NCBI GenBank assembly: GCA_041688615.1
Contig: JBDNHU010000346.1
Location: 1-15,854, forward strand
Direction of reading: 5' to 3'
Origin: M30B19 sp041688615
Lineage (GTDB): Bacteria; Planctomycetota; Planctomycetia; Pirellulales; Pirellulaceae
DNA length: 15,854 nucleotides
The position numbers and the translations under genes were made by a program. The notes below the pieces were generated by a model. It was not told the origin of the DNA and made no database searches. It was given only the letters and a program-made list of their open reading frames with translations. Every line of letters begins with the position of its first letter. The first letter of the stretch is position 1. Shown here piece after piece: positions 1-7,412 of this stretch.

Positions 1-1
1 C

Positions 2-1942
2 AGTCGGGCCGCCGACACCCTCCTGAAAGATCCGAGCCTGAAAGATCCGAGCCTGAAAGATCCGAGCCTGAAAGATCCGAGCCTGAAAGATCCGAGCCTA
101 AAAGATCCGAGCCTAAAAGATCCGAGCCTAAAAGACCCCGGAATTGGGCAGATCCCCATTGATGCGCCGCCCCCTTCGTCCAGTGGCAAGCAATCGCCCG
201 ACACGCACAGTTCACCTACTCGGCTGACCGCGAAGCCAATTGCCAAGCCGCTGATCGCTAAAACTCTCCCTGAACAACCAGCAAAAAACCAACCCAACAC
301 GAGCTACAAGCGAGATGCGGTGGATTCGGGCTTGAAGATTGCCTCAAGTAAATCGACTTTTAGTCGGCGACACAAGCGGGCAAGTTCGTGGGGCCCGTTG
401 ATTCTGATATCGCTTGCCCTCTGCGTTGGGGCCGCAGGTATCGGCTACTACTATTCCCCCACCACCACCTCAAGCTCCCAAACCGCTCTGTCTTTGAAAA
501 ACGGAGACCCGACAGTCACGGCCGACAACAGCAAACCCGCTGAAGAGAACCTCGCCCCATCAGCGTCAAACACCCTCCTGACTGAATTGAACAATCTCGA
601 TGCGGTCGAACCAAATGCCGCTTCATCGACTTCACCAAATCTAGATTCTGACCAGCAGCCAACCCCAGACATCGATACAACCGCGATCAAGGATTCCAAC
701 GACCATTTGCCTGCAAGTGATCCAAAACAGGATCCCACCCAAGGCAATCCGTCACATTCATTTCCACCGTCTATGGACGACCAAGATCCGAATGCGCCTA
801 ACCCATCGCCAACGGAAAACCCTTCGGATGATCCATCAGTCACACCAACGCAGTTGTCACCAGAATTGCAAGTTCTGGCCTTGCGACATCTCGATTTGGC
901 AATCGAGTACTTAGTTGCTAACGATCAAGTCAACTTTGAATTGGAATTGAAAAAAGCAAACCTTATCGGCAGTAGTTCAGAGAATTTGAAACCTGCCTTT
1001 GACGTTACCAATCTATTGGCCAAGACCATTCGCGAAACTAGAGCCACCATCGTAGAACGCCTGGACCTTTTAAATACCATTGGCGATTTCCAATTTAACG
1101 ACACCTACATTAGTGTAATTCAAGCCAAGCCCGATGGCATTGTGTTAAGAACCGCTGGGCAACGCAAACAATATTCGAAAGACGATTTGCCAATCTCTAT
1201 CGCGATTGGCATGCTGGGCTCAACGACGTCCACGATTGGGTTTGACGATGCGGCACGAAATGCAATCGTCCGGGCGATGTATACCCGCAAGCGATTGCCC
1301 ACTCCCAAATTGACACTCGAATTCTTACAGATCGCCAAAGAAACTGCCGGCGAGAAACAAGACTATTCTCAGGCGGACCTGGATGCCATTAGCGATTACG
1401 TTCAGGCCACTGGAAACCTGGACTGCATGATCGGCCCCACAAAACAGATTAACTTGCCAGATTTGGCAGACAGTTTCACGAAACATTGGGCGATTTATTC
1501 AGCCCGAGTAAAATCAGATAAACAGTGGACGAAATGGACGCGGGCATCTCTCGAACAACGCCCGGAAATTCGATTGGAAATTTGGAACGATCTGAATGAA
1601 ACAGAACCTTCCTTGGTGGCTTCAAAACTGATTCTGGAATTGCAAATCGCGGCCACTTCGGGCGACTTTTCTGCCACACTGCAGTGGATACGCACCCTTG
1701 ACCGCTGGCTGCCGCTAGCCGATTCCAAAATCCTCTGGGACCAATTATCGCGATGGTTAGTACAGTCCACGCCAAATGAAAACACTCTCGTGTCGTGGCT
1801 AACGGCCTTGCAAGCCCAGAGGCAAGCCACGGTTTTAACGGAAGAATGTCGCGACGGCATCAGGCAACTGGGCCGACAATTGGCGACCAAAATTTCGACT
1901 GCCCAAACCAGGCGATCTTGGCTAGCCGAATTTTCTAAATGA
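2..1942 (+). CDS. Membrane-anchored protein with N-terminal LKDPS pentapeptide repeats (5'-partial)
   Basis: The frame is open from base 2 without a stop to the TAA ending at 1942 (646 residues visible), so the true start lies outside the window. The GTG at 320 is in frame but is not a convincing start. In order: eight LKDPS-type pentapeptides (visible residues 8-47), a Pro/Lys/Gln-rich linker, a basic stretch (RRHKR), one hydrophobic helix of about 20 residues near 131-150 (LILISLALCVGAAGIGYYY), a Ser/Thr/Pro/Asp-rich linker of about 125 residues, then a mostly helical domain of about 360 residues starting near LSPELQVLALRHL. The basic residues before the helix suggest the repeats are cytoplasmic and the large domain is outside (positive-inside rule; inference). 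I do not recognise the C-terminal domain. Planctomycetes have many proteins of this layout, some with an N-terminal zinc ribbon or FHA domain, which cannot be checked here. It converges on the gene ending at 2084. Confidence 0.85.
   Translation, partial: SRAADTLLKDPSLKDPSLKDPSLKDPSLKDPSLKDPSLKDPSLKDPGIGQIPIDAPPPSSSGKQSPDTHSSPTRLTAKPIAKPLIAKTLPEQPAKNQPNTSYKRDAVDSGLKIASSKSTFSRRHKRASSWGPLILISLALCVGAAGIGYYYSPTTTSSSQTALSLKNGDPTVTADNSKPAEENLAPSASNTLLTELNNLDAVEPNAASSTSPNLDSDQQPTPDIDTTAIKDSNDHLPASDPKQDPTQGNPSHSFPPSMDDQDPNAPNPSPTENPSDDPSVTPTQLSPELQVLALRHLDLAIEYLVANDQVNFELELKKANLIGSSSENLKPAFDVTNLLAKTIRETRATIVERLDLLNTIGDFQFNDTYISVIQAKPDGIVLRTAGQRKQYSKDDLPISIAIGMLGSTTSTIGFDDAARNAIVRAMYTRKRLPTPKLTLEFLQIAKETAGEKQDYSQADLDAISDYVQATGNLDCMIGPTKQINLPDLADSFTKHWAIYSARVKSDKQWTKWTRASLEQRPEIRLEIWNDLNETEPSLVASKLILELQIAATSGDFSATLQWIRTLDRWLPLADSKILWDQLSRWLVQSTPNENTLVSWLTALQAQRQATVLTEECRDGIRQLGRQLATKISTAQTRRSWLAEFSK
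23..142 (+). repeat. Tandem array of eight 15-bp units encoding LKDPS
   Basis: The unit CTGAAAGATCCGAGC repeats head to tail in frame. Units 1-5 (from 23, 38, 53, 68, 83) begin CTG; units 6-8 (from 98, 113, 128) begin CTA, a synonymous change. The last unit is degenerate and reads LKDPG. Near-perfect DNA identity means recent expansion by slippage or unequal recombination, and the CTG and CTA blocks suggest at least two rounds. The repeats lie in the probable cytoplasmic linker before the membrane helix. Copy number may vary between strains. Confidence 0.95.
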
Positions 1943-2012
1943 ACAAATTCGCAAGGGATTGACGACTGGGTCATTCAGCCCTAGCAAGTTGATACCCTTG
2001 ACCGATTATACG

Positions 2013-2050
2013 AAAAAAACACGCGGCAACTTGCTGCGTGCTTTTATTTC
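2013..2050. terminator. Bidirectional intrinsic terminator between convergent genes
   Basis: An 8-bp stem (CACGCGGC at 2020-2027 with GCTGCGTG at 2033-2040, one G-U pair) encloses the loop AACTT. On the plus strand it is followed by CTTTTATTT. On the minus strand it is followed by seven T (2019-2013), which is the stronger tail. It lies about 75 bp past the plus-strand stop at 1942 and about 45 bp past the minus-strand stop at 2084, so it should serve both genes. Confidence 0.85.
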
Positions 2051-2083
2051 GAATATCAATAGTCAATAAAAATTGCGTCTAAA

Positions 2084-2851
2084 TTAGCTCTTTTGAGAAA
2101 TGGTCTTTTTCCAGTTGACCAAGAACATCGAACTTCCAATCGCGCTACACAATCCAAGTAGACTCATCATCGTGAAGACCCCCTCGGAAAGCACAAAGGC
2201 ACCTGAGGCCAGCAGGGCGGTTACGCCACCCAGACTCATTCGAAACTTTGCGTCCATTCCACGTTGTTTATGGACACTATCTTGAATTGCTTTACGAGCC
2301 GAATGCACCGCCAACTCTCGCATCGCAGCAATACTGTCTTTCGCTTCGGGCGCCTTCTTCTGGGGTAGGTACTCGGCGTAATCCAATAGCTGGGGCTGTA
2401 TCGCTACTAGCTCTTCAGGCTCGCCTTGCGCCTCTGACTGAACATCGTCTTTCCCAGCTGGTGTTGGCTTTCCCGCTTCATTTTTCACTTCTGGCTTGCC
2501 CAACGCAGCGGCCTTGTTTTCGTGCTTTTCGCAGCGTCCCAATAACGAGCTTATATAGTCGTCAACAATTCCGTCATCGTTATTAGCATCCGACAGCGCC
2601 CTTGCGGTAGCCTCGGCGATTTGAAGTGCCCGAACTTCGGTGGGCATTCGTGCACTCTTCTTTTGAGGCAGCGGAGTTGATGCAATAGCCGAAGCAATAG
2701 ACATCGGTGCTACATCGCCGGCAAGTTTGCTTCCTGCCGATGGCATAGGCTTATCACTTGGATCCTGAAAGTCATCCAAATTAAACGACAACTCGCCTTG
2801 CATTCTTGCAAGCAACTGGGCAACACTTTCGTTTTTGGAATGATCTTCCAT
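2084..2851 (-). CDS. Uncharacterised protein with C-terminal hydrophobic hairpin
   Basis: The chosen start, ATG at 2851, gives 255 residues (MEDHSKNESVAQ...), with a modest AGAAAGA about 10 bases upstream. The frame extends further up to 3022, but that would overlap the neighbouring gene by over 100 bases, and the extra residues look like noise. Visible parts: a short amphipathic N-terminal segment (SVAQLLARMQGEL, 9-21), an Ala-rich helix near 70-90, a second similar segment (GIVDDYISSLLGRCE, 94-108), a charged linker with LPQKK occurring twice (61-65, 162-166), an AMRELAVHSARKAI helix (176-189), and two adjacent hydrophobic segments near 206-222 and 224-246 followed by a Lys-rich end. I recall similar 'DYM..LL.R' plus 'MRELA..SAR.AI' patterns in planctomycete proteins, some FHA-associated, but could not verify this. 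It lies 58 bp after the gene ending at 2910 and is probably co-transcribed with it. Function unknown. Confidence 0.8.
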   Translation of the reverse strand: MEDHSKNESVAQLLARMQGELSFNLDDFQDPSDKPMPSAGSKLAGDVAPMSIASAIASTPLPQKKSARMPTEVRALQIAEATARALSDANNDDGIVDDYISSLLGRCEKHENKAAALGKPEVKNEAGKPTPAGKDDVQSEAQGEPEELVAIQPQLLDYAEYLPQKKAPEAKDSIAAMRELAVHSARKAIQDSVHKQRGMDAKFRMSLGGVTALLASGAFVLSEGVFTMMSLLGLCSAIGSSMFLVNWKKTISQKS

Positions 2852-2909
2852 CGTATTGATCTTTCTTACGCTTAGGTCAAAGACTATCTGCATGAACCAT
2901 AGAATATAA

Positions 2910-4130
2910 TTAATGACTGTACGGCGAACTTGATGAAGATTCGAAAGAAGATCCAAAAACGGGAGCCATCTTTGCGACACTTCCGACCTGATTTGAATTT
3001 TCCTCGCCCGAAGGTCTTCCAACTCGTTGATTCCAGAAGAATGTTGATGTATTTAACGTCTCAGCAAACTTTTGAATTTGATCCAACAACCCCTGCTCGT
3101 CGCCCATCGAGACATCCTCTGCTTCGGCGACAGAAGAAGCCGCAGGGAAAATTGCTTTCCCTCTCTTGCCATCGTGATCCGTCGCAATGCTTCTATAGCG
3201 ATCGATCGACTGCAGTTTTCTAACCTGGGAAACTCCCTTCTCCACTTGCGATTGTTTGGACTGATCTAACCTGCCAATCTGGATTGGACCGCTTAGGTCA
3301 ATTCCCATGGCAGCGATGCTTTGGGAGCCAGCTTCCATTCCACTTTCATTAGTTTGGTTTCCCGTAGGCAAAGCCACAGCGGCGATTGAGCCAACCGCGA
3401 CCTTCTCCCCGACAGTTTCGCATGCTTCCTGGCAGGTTTGTAAAATCGCATCCAGCATCACTGAATCGTCGGCCGACAAGAGATCTGCTTTCACTTGGGC
3501 TGCCAGAGCGAGTGAATCTATTCCTCGATTGTTTAAGTCAAGGACCTTATACGGGGACGCTTTTGCCGCCTGACTTGTTTCGAACTTGCCCGTTTCGAAC
3601 TTACTTGTCTCTGGTACTCGCGGTTGTATCAGTGGCGTCACTTGTGTAGACGATTGAATCGTCTTACCGACTGTGGAATCTGATTCGTTGTCTTGTAGTT
3701 TCTGATAAATACTTACGGGCTTCTCAACTTGTACAGGCGTCTCTGTTTTCTCTTTGCCAGCCGCCAGTTCGGGCTTGGCAGTGGACTGTGAAAAGTCAAA
3801 AGAAGAACCCGGCAACCCCACCAAAATTTGTTCACTGGAATCTTCAAATTGACTATCTACCGTGTCAGACGATTCCGGCGAATCTGATTCACTGGCCGTT
3901 CGCTGAGTGCCTGTTCGCTGAGTGCCGGGCACCTTACTGTCATCCCGTGACGAAAACCGTTCTGACTTTTCAGATGTACCCGGGTTCGCCAAGGTGAATG
4001 CGGCAGAAAACTGGCATAGTTGCCGCAATTGTTCTTGGACAATGCAATGGTGCAGTTGCTGCTCTTCGAGCAGCATCTGCAATAAATCAACTATTGCTTC
4101 TTTCGTTGAATCAGCCATCATTTTGTTCAA
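2910..4130 (-). CDS. Uncharacterised Ser/Gln-rich protein with N-terminal coiled-coil-like helix
   Basis: 406 residues. The TTG at 4130 is preceded by AAGGA with a 5-base spacer, which favours it; ATG at 4121 or 4118 is the alternative and removes only a few residues. Residues 8-45 form a Leu/Gln-rich amphipathic helix (EAIVDLLQMLLEEQQLHH...) likely to oligomerise or bind a partner. The rest is mostly Ser/Thr/Glu/Gln-rich and probably disordered, with two pentapeptide duplications (GTQRT at 69-78, KFETG/KFETS at 177-186), a more ordered Ala-rich stretch near 200-255 (SLALAAQVKADLL, MLDAILQTCQEACE) and a Ser-rich tail. No signal peptide, membrane helix or catalytic motif is visible. First gene of a two-gene unit with the gene at 2084-2851; a joint role of a soluble linker protein and a membrane protein is only inference. 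Confidence 0.75.
   Translation of the reverse strand: MNKMMADSTKEAIVDLLQMLLEEQQLHHCIVQEQLRQLCQFSAAFTLANPGTSEKSERFSSRDDSKVPGTQRTGTQRTASESDSPESSDTVDSQFEDSSEQILVGLPGSSFDFSQSTAKPELAAGKEKTETPVQVEKPVSIYQKLQDNESDSTVGKTIQSSTQVTPLIQPRVPETSKFETGKFETSQAAKASPYKVLDLNNRGIDSLALAAQVKADLLSADDSVMLDAILQTCQEACETVGEKVAVGSIAAVALPTGNQTNESGMEAGSQSIAAMGIDLSGPIQIGRLDQSKQSQVEKGVSQVRKLQSIDRYRSIATDHDGKRGKAIFPAASSVAEAEDVSMGDEQGLLDQIQKFAETLNTSTFFWNQRVGRPSGEENSNQVGSVAKMAPVFGSSFESSSSSPYSH
3577..3606 (-). repeat. 15-bp in-frame tandem duplication (KFETG/KFETS)
   Basis: Plus-strand units GTTTCGAACTTGCCC (3577-3591) and GTTTCGAACTTACTT (3592-3606) share their first 11 bases. On the coding strand they give KFETG followed by KFETS, preceded by a partial copy (ETS). 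Confidence 0.85.
3898..3927 (-). repeat. 15-bp in-frame tandem duplication (GTQRT x2)
   Basis: Plus-strand units GTTCGCTGAGTGCCT (3898-3912) and GTTCGCTGAGTGCCG (3913-3927) differ at the last base only. They encode GTQRT twice in a disordered part of the protein. Confidence 0.9.
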
Positions 4131-4362
4131 TTAATTCCTTAGACTCATAGTATCGTCCATCTGTCTCGGCCAGATCGTGCTTGCAGGAGATGGCATTTCA
4201 AGCCAATAACTTCCACTTCTGGGTATAGGTCACAGGTTGACCAGAGTCAAGGAAAACACGGAACAAACAAAGAATCTACTGAGCACTTGTTACAAATTTT
4301 TTGACTAAGAATTGCCTACTTCTTGGGAACTTAAGTACGGGACCTGGCTTCCCATAGGTTGC

Positions 4363-4380
4363 GATTGCACTCGGGCAATC
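4363..4380. repeat. 6-bp inverted repeat in divergent control region
   Basis: GATTGC (4363-4368) and GCAATC (4375-4380) are exact reverse complements around the 6-base loop ACTCGG. There is no T run, so it is not an intrinsic terminator. It could be an operator half-site pair or chance. Confidence 0.4.
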
Positions 4381-4568
4381 CAAAGCGTTTTCCGGTGAAA
4401 GCATTTGCGACTCCACGGTTGTTTGCAAAACGTTCGGGTTATACCAACTTTAACAATCAAATAGCGTTTTAGCGTATTGTTTTTGACTTCGGGGGAGTTC
4501 GATTCCATGCATGCTTCAAAGCGCACTATAGTTCCGTAAATTCAGGAGTTCTGTTCCTCACACTAGAT

Positions 4569-4597
4569 CAAATTTTCCACAGCATCAAAATTTCCAC
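4569..4597 (+). repeat. 12-base direct repeat upstream of the DksA/TraR-type gene
   Basis: CAAATTTTCCAC (4569-4580) and CAAAATTTCCAC (4586-4597) match at 11 of 12 bases with a 17-base start-to-start offset, about 65-93 bases before the start at 4662. This could be a binding-site pair or promoter-region AT richness; function unproven. Confidence 0.4.
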
Positions 4598-4661
4598 CGT
4601 CCAATGGTTCCGATCCAATCGTCGGCTCTTGGCAGCTGGACGACCATAAAGGAATTCAGAA

Positions 4662-5084
4662 ATGAATCGAAAACAATCCTTAGATCAGTTTCGTGAAGCT
4701 TTGATGCTTCGCCAAGAGGCGCTACTTTGTGCTCTCAATGGTGATCTGACAATGCTTCAAGAGATGCGGAAGTGCGGTTGCGATGTCGTCGATTTTGCCA
4801 GCGATTCTGCGGCAGAAGAACTTAGTTCACAGTTAGCGGAAGTAGAAAGTCGCGAACTTGTCAGCATTGCAAGTGCTCTGAAGAAACTAAAGGACAACAA
4901 ATACGGCCTGTGCGAAGAATGCGAGAAGTATATTCCTTTGACGCGACTTCAAGCACTTCCTTACGCTTCGCTGTGCATCAATTGCCAACGCATCCTGGAA
5001 GAAGAAGAGGAGATGGGCACAGGTTCTTGGCCCATCGTTGACACGCCTGGAATGTTGGAAATCGGTGACGCGGATCCGGTGTAA
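4662..5084 (+). CDS. DksA/TraR-type C4 zinc-finger transcription regulator
   Basis: 140 residues, close to the family norm. ATG at 4662 has AAAGGA 8 bases upstream. The N-terminal part (about 1-80) is a predicted helical hairpin; the C-terminal zinc finger is CEEC-x17-CINC with Cys84, Cys87, Cys105 and Cys108, followed by a Glu-rich tail. At the coiled-coil tip, D41-x-x-D44-x-A46 fits the DxxDxA motif that E. coli DksA inserts into the RNA polymerase secondary channel, so this is a good candidate for an active DksA-like regulator of transcription under nutrient stress and not just a zinc-finger relative. The following conserved stretch (SAAEELSSQLAEVESREL) is typical of the family. It is a single-gene unit with its own terminator. 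The family assignment is firm; partnership with ppGpp is inference. Confidence 0.93.
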   Translation: MNRKQSLDQFREALMLRQEALLCALNGDLTMLQEMRKCGCDVVDFASDSAAEELSSQLAEVESRELVSIASALKKLKDNKYGLCEECEKYIPLTRLQALPYASLCINCQRILEEEEEMGTGSWPIVDTPGMLEIGDADPV

Positions 5085-5117
5085 GCAAAGCACCGCTGAA
5101 GCAGATGACACCTATCA

Positions 5118-5155
5118 AAAAAGCGTTCGCCTCACACCGGAAGCGAACGCTTTTT
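5118..5155. terminator. Strong bidirectional intrinsic terminator
   Basis: A perfect 13-bp stem (5118-5130 with 5143-5155; core GCGTTCGC/GCGAACGC) with a 12-base loop. Its A and T flanks give U tails on both strands. It lies 33 bp past the stop at 5084 (+) and about 127 bp past the minus-strand stop at 5282, so it probably ends both convergent transcripts. Confidence 0.93.
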
Positions 5156-5281
5156 ATTTTCCCAACCGTAAACAACCAAAGTGCAATTCGCGGGACTCGC
5201 ACAAGGACGGTCTTTACCACGTTACTTGTTGCTGCTCACTTGGTACTGCCGCGATTGTTGTTACCCAGATCACGTATGCCT

Positions 5282-7204
5282 TTACTTCTTCACAGCAGTG
5301 ATTGGAAAGTTGCCCGTTTGCCCGGCAACTTCGAATGTCGCGGTTCCTGTTAATTGCTTGTCATTGACGGCGCAATCATACTGCAAATCCACGTCCCCTC
5401 CCTGATACGGCACGCTGAAATCAGCTGAAAAACCTGCCGGCGTAATTGCGATCACGTCAACCGCTCGTTCGCCGTCTTGTCCACTTACCATGCCTTGCAA
5501 CTTACCACCGTCAAGTGTGACGGTTAGGTCATGTTGAACCTCATTGCCGTCTGGTGTCGCAAACTTAAATGTCCAAGTTCCCAAAACCGCTTCGGCCCTC
5601 AGCGGCACCTTTGCATCTTTCCAGCTATCGGTTCTAAACGGGCTAGCCGGAAGCTTGGTACTTCCCACAAGATTCGGCTCGGATCGTCCATCAAAAGCGT
5701 AACGAACCGCTACAGGTGCAGCAACTGATTCGTTCCAAACGACCAGCTTGTCACCTTCAATTTTTGACATCGCATTGAAAAATTGTTTGTCAGCGCCGGC
5801 GATCAATAGATCGGAAACCGCACTTCCATCGCTGGTTGCCAATCCTGCACCAAATTGGAAACTGATTTCCATCTTGTTTCCGCTTGTTTTTGCCGCTTCA
5901 TAAATCGGGCCGCTGTAGACCAATTCTTTTTTACCGTAGTCTTTCAAAGCCCACAGAGCCAATCGTTTGCCGACGTCCTGCTTATTCCTGGGGTGAATAT
6001 CTTTCACATTGCCAATATCCACGGTTATTGCCATGCCTGTATTTGGCATCTTCAGCACCGCGGTTTGCGCTTCCCAAATCTCTGCCAAGCGGGTTTCGTC
6101 GCCACCGTATCGGTAGGGGGCCAACTGAACGAAGTAAAAGGGCATCTCTGGCTGATTCCACACTTTGCGCCACCCAGAAATCAGCGCCTCCATCTTGTCA
6201 CGGTACAACATGCCTTCACCATTGTTGGATTCGCCTTGATACCAGATCGCGCCTTTGATGGGCATCTTGATCATGGGATGGATCATACTGTTGTAAAGCG
6301 CTAACGGTGTTTGATGGTTGATCGCACCGTTTTCATTCTTACTCGGAAAATTGTCCAGATTATCCGAGATCGACGCCAACGCGGCCACGCTCTTAAAGCC
6401 AACTGGCGGAGTCCATGGTTCGATCCTGGTGCCACCCCAATTAGTTCCTACCAGTCCGATTGGAACATTCAACTCTGCTTGCAACTGTCGACCAAAGTAA
6501 TAGCCAACCGCTGTAAAACTGCCTGCGGTTTGAGGCGAACAGACTTCCCAATTGCCCGACTTCCAGTCGCTCTGCGGCGAGTCGGCGGGAATTCGATCCA
6601 CCTTGATGTGTCGGATGTTTGGATGATTCGCGTTCGCGATTTCCTGTTTCGCATCATTGGACGCTTGAACCGGCCATTCCATGTTGGATTGCCCCGAACA
6701 TACCCAAACATCACCCATTAGGATGTCGTCCAAAACCACTTCACTGGAGCCAGAAACTTTCATTTCAAAAGGGCCGCCGGCCTTCATCGCAGGCAATGTA
6801 ACCATCCAGCTACCTTCATCATCTGCAGTAGCCTTGACCGTTGTTTCGCCGAACGATACGGTCACTTGAGTTCCGGCAGCGTCCCAGCCCCAGACGTTGA
6901 TTGGCATCTCTCGCTGAAGAACCATGTGCGACGAAAAGCACTTAGGCAACTTCACATCCGCATTACAATACACTGCCGGATTTAGCAGGAAACAAAAACA
7001 CAACAACAAGCCAAAATGCCGAAGTTTCCGCAACGGGAACACAGAAAATTCTTGCTGCAATAAACCAAAACACGTCACGTACGGTCTCCAAAATAAGAGG
7101 GGTAGGTAGAATTCAAAACGAAGCTCGCAAGCTTTCACTCCATCGGTGATGTCAGACCTGCCCGACATCACTACTTCATTTTGACGGCGAGACTGCCCAG
7201 CCAT
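5282..7204 (-). CDS. Secreted sialate O-acetylesterase (SASA/SGNH-like esterase)
   Basis: Removes O-acetyl groups from sialic acids or acetylated polysaccharide; likely exported. 640 residues from ATG 7204, numbered from there. Catalytic Ser173 lies in SGQSNMEWP; further family blocks are GTNWGGTRIEPW (253-264), GAIWYQGESNNG (318-329) and a DIHP motif with Asp402 and His404, so the active-site set looks complete. An N-terminal beta-rich region precedes the esterase core. The last ~110 residues, from about GTWTFKFATPDGN, form a separate beta-rich module that I recall at the end of other secreted planctomycete enzymes. The start is uncertain: ATG 7204 has GAGGG 7 bases upstream, but a classic signal peptide (PLRKLRHFGLLLCFCFLL...) begins only at about residue 57, so GTG at 7042 (586 residues) would give a normal secreted protein. 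Single-gene unit. Confidence 0.93.
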   Translation of the reverse strand: MAGQSRRQNEVVMSGRSDITDGVKACELRFEFYLPLLFWRPYVTCFGLLQQEFSVFPLRKLRHFGLLLCFCFLLNPAVYCNADVKLPKCFSSHMVLQREMPINVWGWDAAGTQVTVSFGETTVKATADDEGSWMVTLPAMKAGGPFEMKVSGSSEVVLDDILMGDVWVCSGQSNMEWPVQASNDAKQEIANANHPNIRHIKVDRIPADSPQSDWKSGNWEVCSPQTAGSFTAVGYYFGRQLQAELNVPIGLVGTNWGGTRIEPWTPPVGFKSVAALASISDNLDNFPSKNENGAINHQTPLALYNSMIHPMIKMPIKGAIWYQGESNNGEGMLYRDKMEALISGWRKVWNQPEMPFYFVQLAPYRYGGDETRLAEIWEAQTAVLKMPNTGMAITVDIGNVKDIHPRNKQDVGKRLALWALKDYGKKELVYSGPIYEAAKTSGNKMEISFQFGAGLATSDGSAVSDLLIAGADKQFFNAMSKIEGDKLVVWNESVAAPVAVRYAFDGRSEPNLVGSTKLPASPFRTDSWKDAKVPLRAEAVLGTWTFKFATPDGNEVQHDLTVTLDGGKLQGMVSGQDGERAVDVIAITPAGFSADFSVPYQGGDVDLQYDCAVNDKQLTGTATFEVAGQTGNFPITAVKK

Positions 7205-7412
7205 GAATTTACCCTCGCGATCAGCAGATTGCAAACCAAAGCAGTGATAGTACTAAAGAAAGTGCGAAGGTCCCCAGTCCCATTCTTTGGGAAACCTGGC
7301 AGAAAACACACTGCTTGTTAGCTTTCTGGCGAGAAAACTGGATGATACAGCTGCTTCAATCGCCACCCCAACCAAGATCTTTAACTGACCCGATCACGGG
7401 ACTTCCTACATG

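Larger units (their letters stand above)
4131..4661. other. Gene-free divergent control region (531 bp)
   Basis: It separates the divergent genes starting at 4130 (-) and 4662 (+) and must hold both promoters. I see no convincing -35/-10 pair. It contains small inverted repeats (TTGAC-CAGA-GTCAA at 4237-4250; GATTGC/GCAATC at 4363-4380), a near-identical 12-base direct repeat (4569-4597), and a mini-ORF of 10 codons at 4507-4539 behind a strong GGGGGAG. A minus-strand frame at 4305-4526 has no protein-like character. Confidence 0.6.

Noticed and set aside
1..20. Similarity of the first 19 bases to the last bases of the window (both contain TCGGGCCGCC)
   Set aside because: Short and GC-rich, and read in different frames of unrelated proteins; no sign of a circular overlap or a terminal repeat.
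451..843. Minus-strand frame of 130 residues opposite the first gene
   Set aside because: Antisense shadow of the Ser/Pro/Asp-rich linker; no start context and composition mirrors the other strand.
2852..3022. N-terminal extension of the gene ending at 2084
   Set aside because: Would overlap the upstream gene by over 100 bases and encodes sequence unlike the rest of the protein; ATG 2851 fits the intergenic gap.
4305..4526. Minus-strand frame of 73 residues in the divergent region
   Set aside because: No ribosome site, no recognisable composition, lies in a probable promoter region.
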